A program made the position numbers and the translations under genes. A stretch of 64,000 nt of DNA from Alopecurus myosuroides. Lineage: Eukaryota > Streptophyta > Magnoliopsida > Poales > Poaceae. The DNA lies in contig CM054060.1 in assembly GCA_028641055.1 (NCBI GenBank), forward strand, positions 244,851,540 to 244,915,539, in the 5' to 3' direction. This document shows, piece by piece, positions 61,254-64,000 of this stretch. Position 1 is the first letter of the stretch. The number at the start of each line of letters is the position of its first letter. The notes under the pieces were generated by a model. The model saw nothing but the letters and a program-made list of their open reading frames with translations, searched no databases and was not told where the DNA came from.

Positions 61254-63872
61254 TCAAGGAGGTTGAAAATGGATCAACCAGAGAGCAACTATATAGCACT
61301 TGATGTTGTTGTACCAATTTATCTTTTCTTCTATGAATCGTAACCACCATTTAGACTTGTACCCAAGTAACATAGTACCAGGGTCCCAAACAAAAGTGGC
61401 ACCGGTCACTTGACTTTGCCATTTTGTTAGTTCTGGAATTGGTAACCAAGATAAATGTTTTTGAGTTGCCCTAGTCACTTGAGGCAGATACGCCAGTTGT
61501 CCATCCCTGAAATCACTGCCATGCTGAACTCTAACACATGCCTTTCTTGCCCTAGACTGCACCACTAGTATCTGTACCATCATAGATTCGGAGGCACCTG
61601 TGCACTGCAATTTGGTAGCACTAGCAGCTGTGGGAAACAGAATAGGCAATAAACAATATCGTATCTGGAGTAGATCATTCGGATTGTGGCACCAGGTATG
61701 ACACTGTAATAGATGTGCCCAGAATTTGTTCAGGTCAACAGGTTGCCCAATAAGAATTAATAGTGTGCATGGTGTCTGCCTACTAAGAGCTCGATTTGGC
61801 ACCAAAATTCCTGGATCCCATAAGAATTTAATTCCATGACTATCTTGGCTTGATGGTACTCTGTAATAGCAGATTTGCTGTGGTACACGAGTGAGCACTC
61901 CAAAAATATTTTTGTTCAGTTTTGAACTCAAATTTGTATGGTCTCCTAGGTTCCATTGTAGATATGATGTCTGTTCCACTGAATTCTCGGTCTTCAGTGC
62001 TTGCAGTAGAATACCATGTAGTGAAGAGTCAGCACTACCATTCTTCTCCGGAGGTTTAGCTGGTGGTATATCTAGCAGAGCTTCATTAAATACCCCAATA
62101 GTGCTATCGTTGCTGCCATAATTCAGAGGTGTCACTAGAATTGCTGCAGCTCCTGGATCCCATAACAGTCTAAGTTTTCCCATACTATGCTCAATAATGA
62201 GCTGGCTGGACCTTGTGGGAGATGAATCAGAGGCCTTCATGACAATACAATTGCATGCCCACTCATCATCTTGTTGCTGCAACTCAAGCGAGAAATCTGG
62301 CACATCTAAGATAATGTCCAGGCTAGCACTATATTCTTCTCCAAATGTATCATACAAGGGCATTTCCTTACACACATTGGATGTATTTTGCACAGTCATT
62401 GGTGGCTGAAGATCGTGAACAGTCATCAGGTCATCCCCGGCTGTGTTGTTGGCCTTGGAACAGCAAACTGGGACCATACCTGCTACTTGTGTTACCACTG
62501 ATTGCTCACTCTTAGTAAGACGATCTTCTTCATATGGCTGCTGGTCCGGAGTGCTTGCGAATACGTCAACGAACTCATTTGCGAACAATGGCTCAGGAGT
62601 GCTAGCGGACACATAAACACAATCATTTGAGCAGTCCTCTGGTTCGTCACCATAGACATCAAACACTGGTTCAAGAGTAGATCGCTTTAATGGATAATTT
62701 TCTGGCTGTGCCAAATAGCTCCCTTCAGTATCATCATCTATGAACACACTTTGGTGATTGAGATTGTGGAAACCATATTGTTGTGGCCTTCCTTCAAGAT
62801 TCAGCTCATTCAGGTTGCTCACACAAGACATCTGAATCGGGTTGAGCTGCCCAGAACATAAGTTAGAAGTTGTACCCTGTGTTTCCTGCTCAGACGATGG
62901 TGTTGGCATTTCAGCAAACACTTGCGGAGCGACATAAGAAGGGGCTGCTGGTACACTGGATGCACTCATGGCCGGCACGGAAGTAATCCGTTCTGTAGTG
63001 CTGGTGCTGGACGAGGACAAGGACGCCATTGAAGTAACCAGAGAAGATATCATGTACCTCAATTTGGAGAGCTTGGCTTGCAAGGAATCAAATGAACTCT
63101 GTGATTGAGAAATATGCTCACTGATGGTGGCTTCCATGAGAGCTTGTTCTCCTGCCTGACAGAGCATCGTGTCTGTAGACACTTGCTGTGCGCGGGAATC
63201 AAGTGCCCGACTTGGTACGGACCTTGTCCACGGACGGGCACTGGTTGGTGTCAAGTTGGAGACAGATGGACCGGGAGAGGTGTTCTGGGTCAGCGACGAG
63301 GAGTGAGTGGCTGGCGGCGCTGAGGTGGGTGGCAGCTCGGGAGCAGGTAGTGGCCAGTGTGGAGCGCTGAAGAAGGGAAACGGGGATGGGTCGGCGGTGG
63401 GGAAGCTGGGGGGGAAAGGAGATGGGGAGGGTGCTCCGACGAGGATGAATGGAGACAAATCAGGGGCCAGTGTTGGCCAATTTTGCTCAGCGTTGGGGAG
63501 GACTAGGGTGTACTCAGGGGCAGGAGGCGTGTGGGGGTAGGTAGCAGCGCAGGAGCAAACGGTTGGAGCTTCATACGCTGGAGGAACGAATCCGGGCGGT
63601 GCTGCGGGGAAGAAGCCGGGCGGAGGTGCGCACGCGGTGGAGGGAGGAGGGTAGGGGTACGGCGAGGGGATGTATGGCCGTTCTCCAAAGAAAAAGGGAG
63701 GCGGAGGAATGTAGGTGGTGGGCGCGTTCGCTGGATCGGAAACGAATCCAGGCGGGGGTGCTGGGTAGGAGCCACACGGAGGTGCTCCGAAGCCGAGCGG
63801 AGGCGGGGGGAAGACAGTAGTGGGCACGTACATGGGTGTGGCGGTGGGAACGGGAACAAGAGCGGTCGCCAT
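61254..63872 (-). CDS. Intact 872-residue proline-rich ORF with repeated WDPG motifs
   Basis: An uninterrupted frame from ATG 63872 to the stop at 61254. The first 190 residues are Pro-rich (for example PPPPLGFGAPPCGSYPAPPP). A Ser-rich, possibly helical segment (about residues 240-290) and an acidic middle follow. The motif (L/F)(L/V)WDPG occurs near residues 570 (LLWDPGAAA), 684 (FLWDPGIL) and 829 (FVWDPGTM), suggesting a threefold repeated module. I see no zinc knuckle, protease, RT or integrase signature. It lies inside an LTR element, so it is probably an element-encoded protein, either a divergent gag or an acquired gene. The uninterrupted frame implies recent insertion or continued selection. 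Function unknown. Confidence 0.65.
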   Translation of the reverse strand: MATALVPVPTATPMYVPTTVFPPPPLGFGAPPCGSYPAPPPGFVSDPANAPTTYIPPPPFFFGERPYIPSPYPYPPPSTACAPPPGFFPAAPPGFVPPAYEAPTVCSCAATYPHTPPAPEYTLVLPNAEQNWPTLAPDLSPFILVGAPSPSPFPPSFPTADPSPFPFFSAPHWPLPAPELPPTSAPPATHSSSLTQNTSPGPSVSNLTPTSARPWTRSVPSRALDSRAQQVSTDTMLCQAGEQALMEATISEHISQSQSSFDSLQAKLSKLRYMISSLVTSMASLSSSSTSTTERITSVPAMSASSVPAAPSYVAPQVFAEMPTPSSEQETQGTTSNLCSGQLNPIQMSCVSNLNELNLEGRPQQYGFHNLNHQSVFIDDDTEGSYLAQPENYPLKRSTLEPVFDVYGDEPEDCSNDCVYVSASTPEPLFANEFVDVFASTPDQQPYEEDRLTKSEQSVVTQVAGMVPVCCSKANNTAGDDLMTVHDLQPPMTVQNTSNVCKEMPLYDTFGEEYSASLDIILDVPDFSLELQQQDDEWACNCIVMKASDSSPTRSSQLIIEHSMGKLRLLWDPGAAAILVTPLNYGSNDSTIGVFNEALLDIPPAKPPEKNGSADSSLHGILLQALKTENSVEQTSYLQWNLGDHTNLSSKLNKNIFGVLTRVPQQICYYRVPSSQDSHGIKFLWDPGILVPNRALSRQTPCTLLILIGQPVDLNKFWAHLLQCHTWCHNPNDLLQIRYCLLPILFPTAASATKLQCTGASESMMVQILVVQSRARKACVRVQHGSDFRDGQLAYLPQVTRATQKHLSWLPIPELTKWQSQVTGATFVWDPGTMLLGYKSKWWLRFIEEKINWYNNIKCYIVALWLIHFQPP

Positions 63873-64000
63873 GGATGTCGATTTGGGGTTGGGAGGGTGG
63901 GATTTGCTGTGAACCGGAAGAGAAGAGTCGCTGGTGCGACCGGAATCGAGGAAGAAGGGAGGGAAGGGTGGGAGGCAGGCCGATCGATCGACTGCTCTGA
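63873..64000 (-). other. Leader upstream of the 872-residue ORF
   Basis: 128 C-rich bases before the start codon, on the minus strand. No LTR end or primer site is visible before the window ends. Confidence 0.4.

Larger units (their letters stand above)
60755..64000 (-). mobile_element. LTR retroelement with short LTR and single large ORF (5' part outside the window)
   Basis: On the minus strand the 3' LTR is 61052-60755 (298 bp, TGTCACGGAATAGG to GGATCCTGACA), preceded by the polypurine tract ctcaagggggaaggaa (61068-61053). TTATAAGG (60945-60938) may be its TATA box. The interior carries one ORF and no RT or integrase within the window. The 5' LTR and primer site must lie beyond 64000. The base run gaagg (60750-60754) would be the target duplication on this side. 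It is probably non-autonomous. Confidence 0.7.

Overview
The window looks like nuclear DNA of a large-genome grass, most likely a Triticeae (wheat, barley or Aegilops type). It is packed with nested LTR retrotransposons, a CACTA transposon with cereal-type terminal repeats, Stowaway and Tourist-like MITEs and a LINE. Only two conventional host genes are visible, both with plant exon-intron structure. There is nothing prokaryotic. Family names come from motifs read by eye and from memory; no searches were run.

Layout. 1-1939: unassigned flank. 1940-36621: one Ty3/Gypsy chromovirus (element 1, Tekay/Del-like) with LTRs of more than 4 kb and a decayed gag-pol, swollen to about 34.7 kb by later insertions. 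Its 5' LTR carries a 2.1-kb internal duplication and a 4.28-kb solo LTR (S1, minus strand). Its 3' LTR carries a complete 8.2-kb Athila-type element with only gag and protease (element 2, 20666-28831) and a second solo LTR of the S family (S2, 31482-36351, plus strand). Perfect 5-bp target duplications resolve the order of nesting. 36622-37720: Myb/SANT-like pseudogene of PIF/Harbinger ORF1 type. 38851-41908: non-autonomous CACTA element. 43380-44037: two MITEs. 44956-48279: a four-exon HY5 bZIP gene. 49527-53433: an F-box/kelch gene related to Arabidopsis At1g55270 (SAGL1) with one frameshift. About 53870-56830: a 5'-truncated LINE holding a MITE. 57580-60521: the LTR of another chromovirus (L3, minus strand). 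60755 to the window end: an LTR element with short LTRs and an intact 872-residue ORF of unknown function.

The most unusual observation concerns the very long LTRs. In element 1, a four-exon, phase-consistent reading frame of 384 nt can be read entirely inside the LTR, after a TATA box and before the probable polyadenylation region. Its third exon is acidic and rich in Cys and Tyr, a GC-AG intron precedes the last exon, and the C-terminus is acidic. The last two exons with the same phases, the same GC donor and the same acidic character recur in two other LTR families here (S1/S2 and L3). In S1 versus S2 these exons have identical lengths although the surrounding introns differ by hundreds of bases. 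This suggests that such LTRs are self-contained transcription units for a small spliced protein. The S-family LTRs also hold a tRNA-like A-box/B-box/T-run module, and the CACTA element holds a 5S-rRNA-like segment.

The two host genes are transcribed in the same direction about 1.2 kb apart. HY5 is a light-signalling bZIP factor, and the F-box/kelch homologue is a predicted ubiquitin-ligase substrate receptor.
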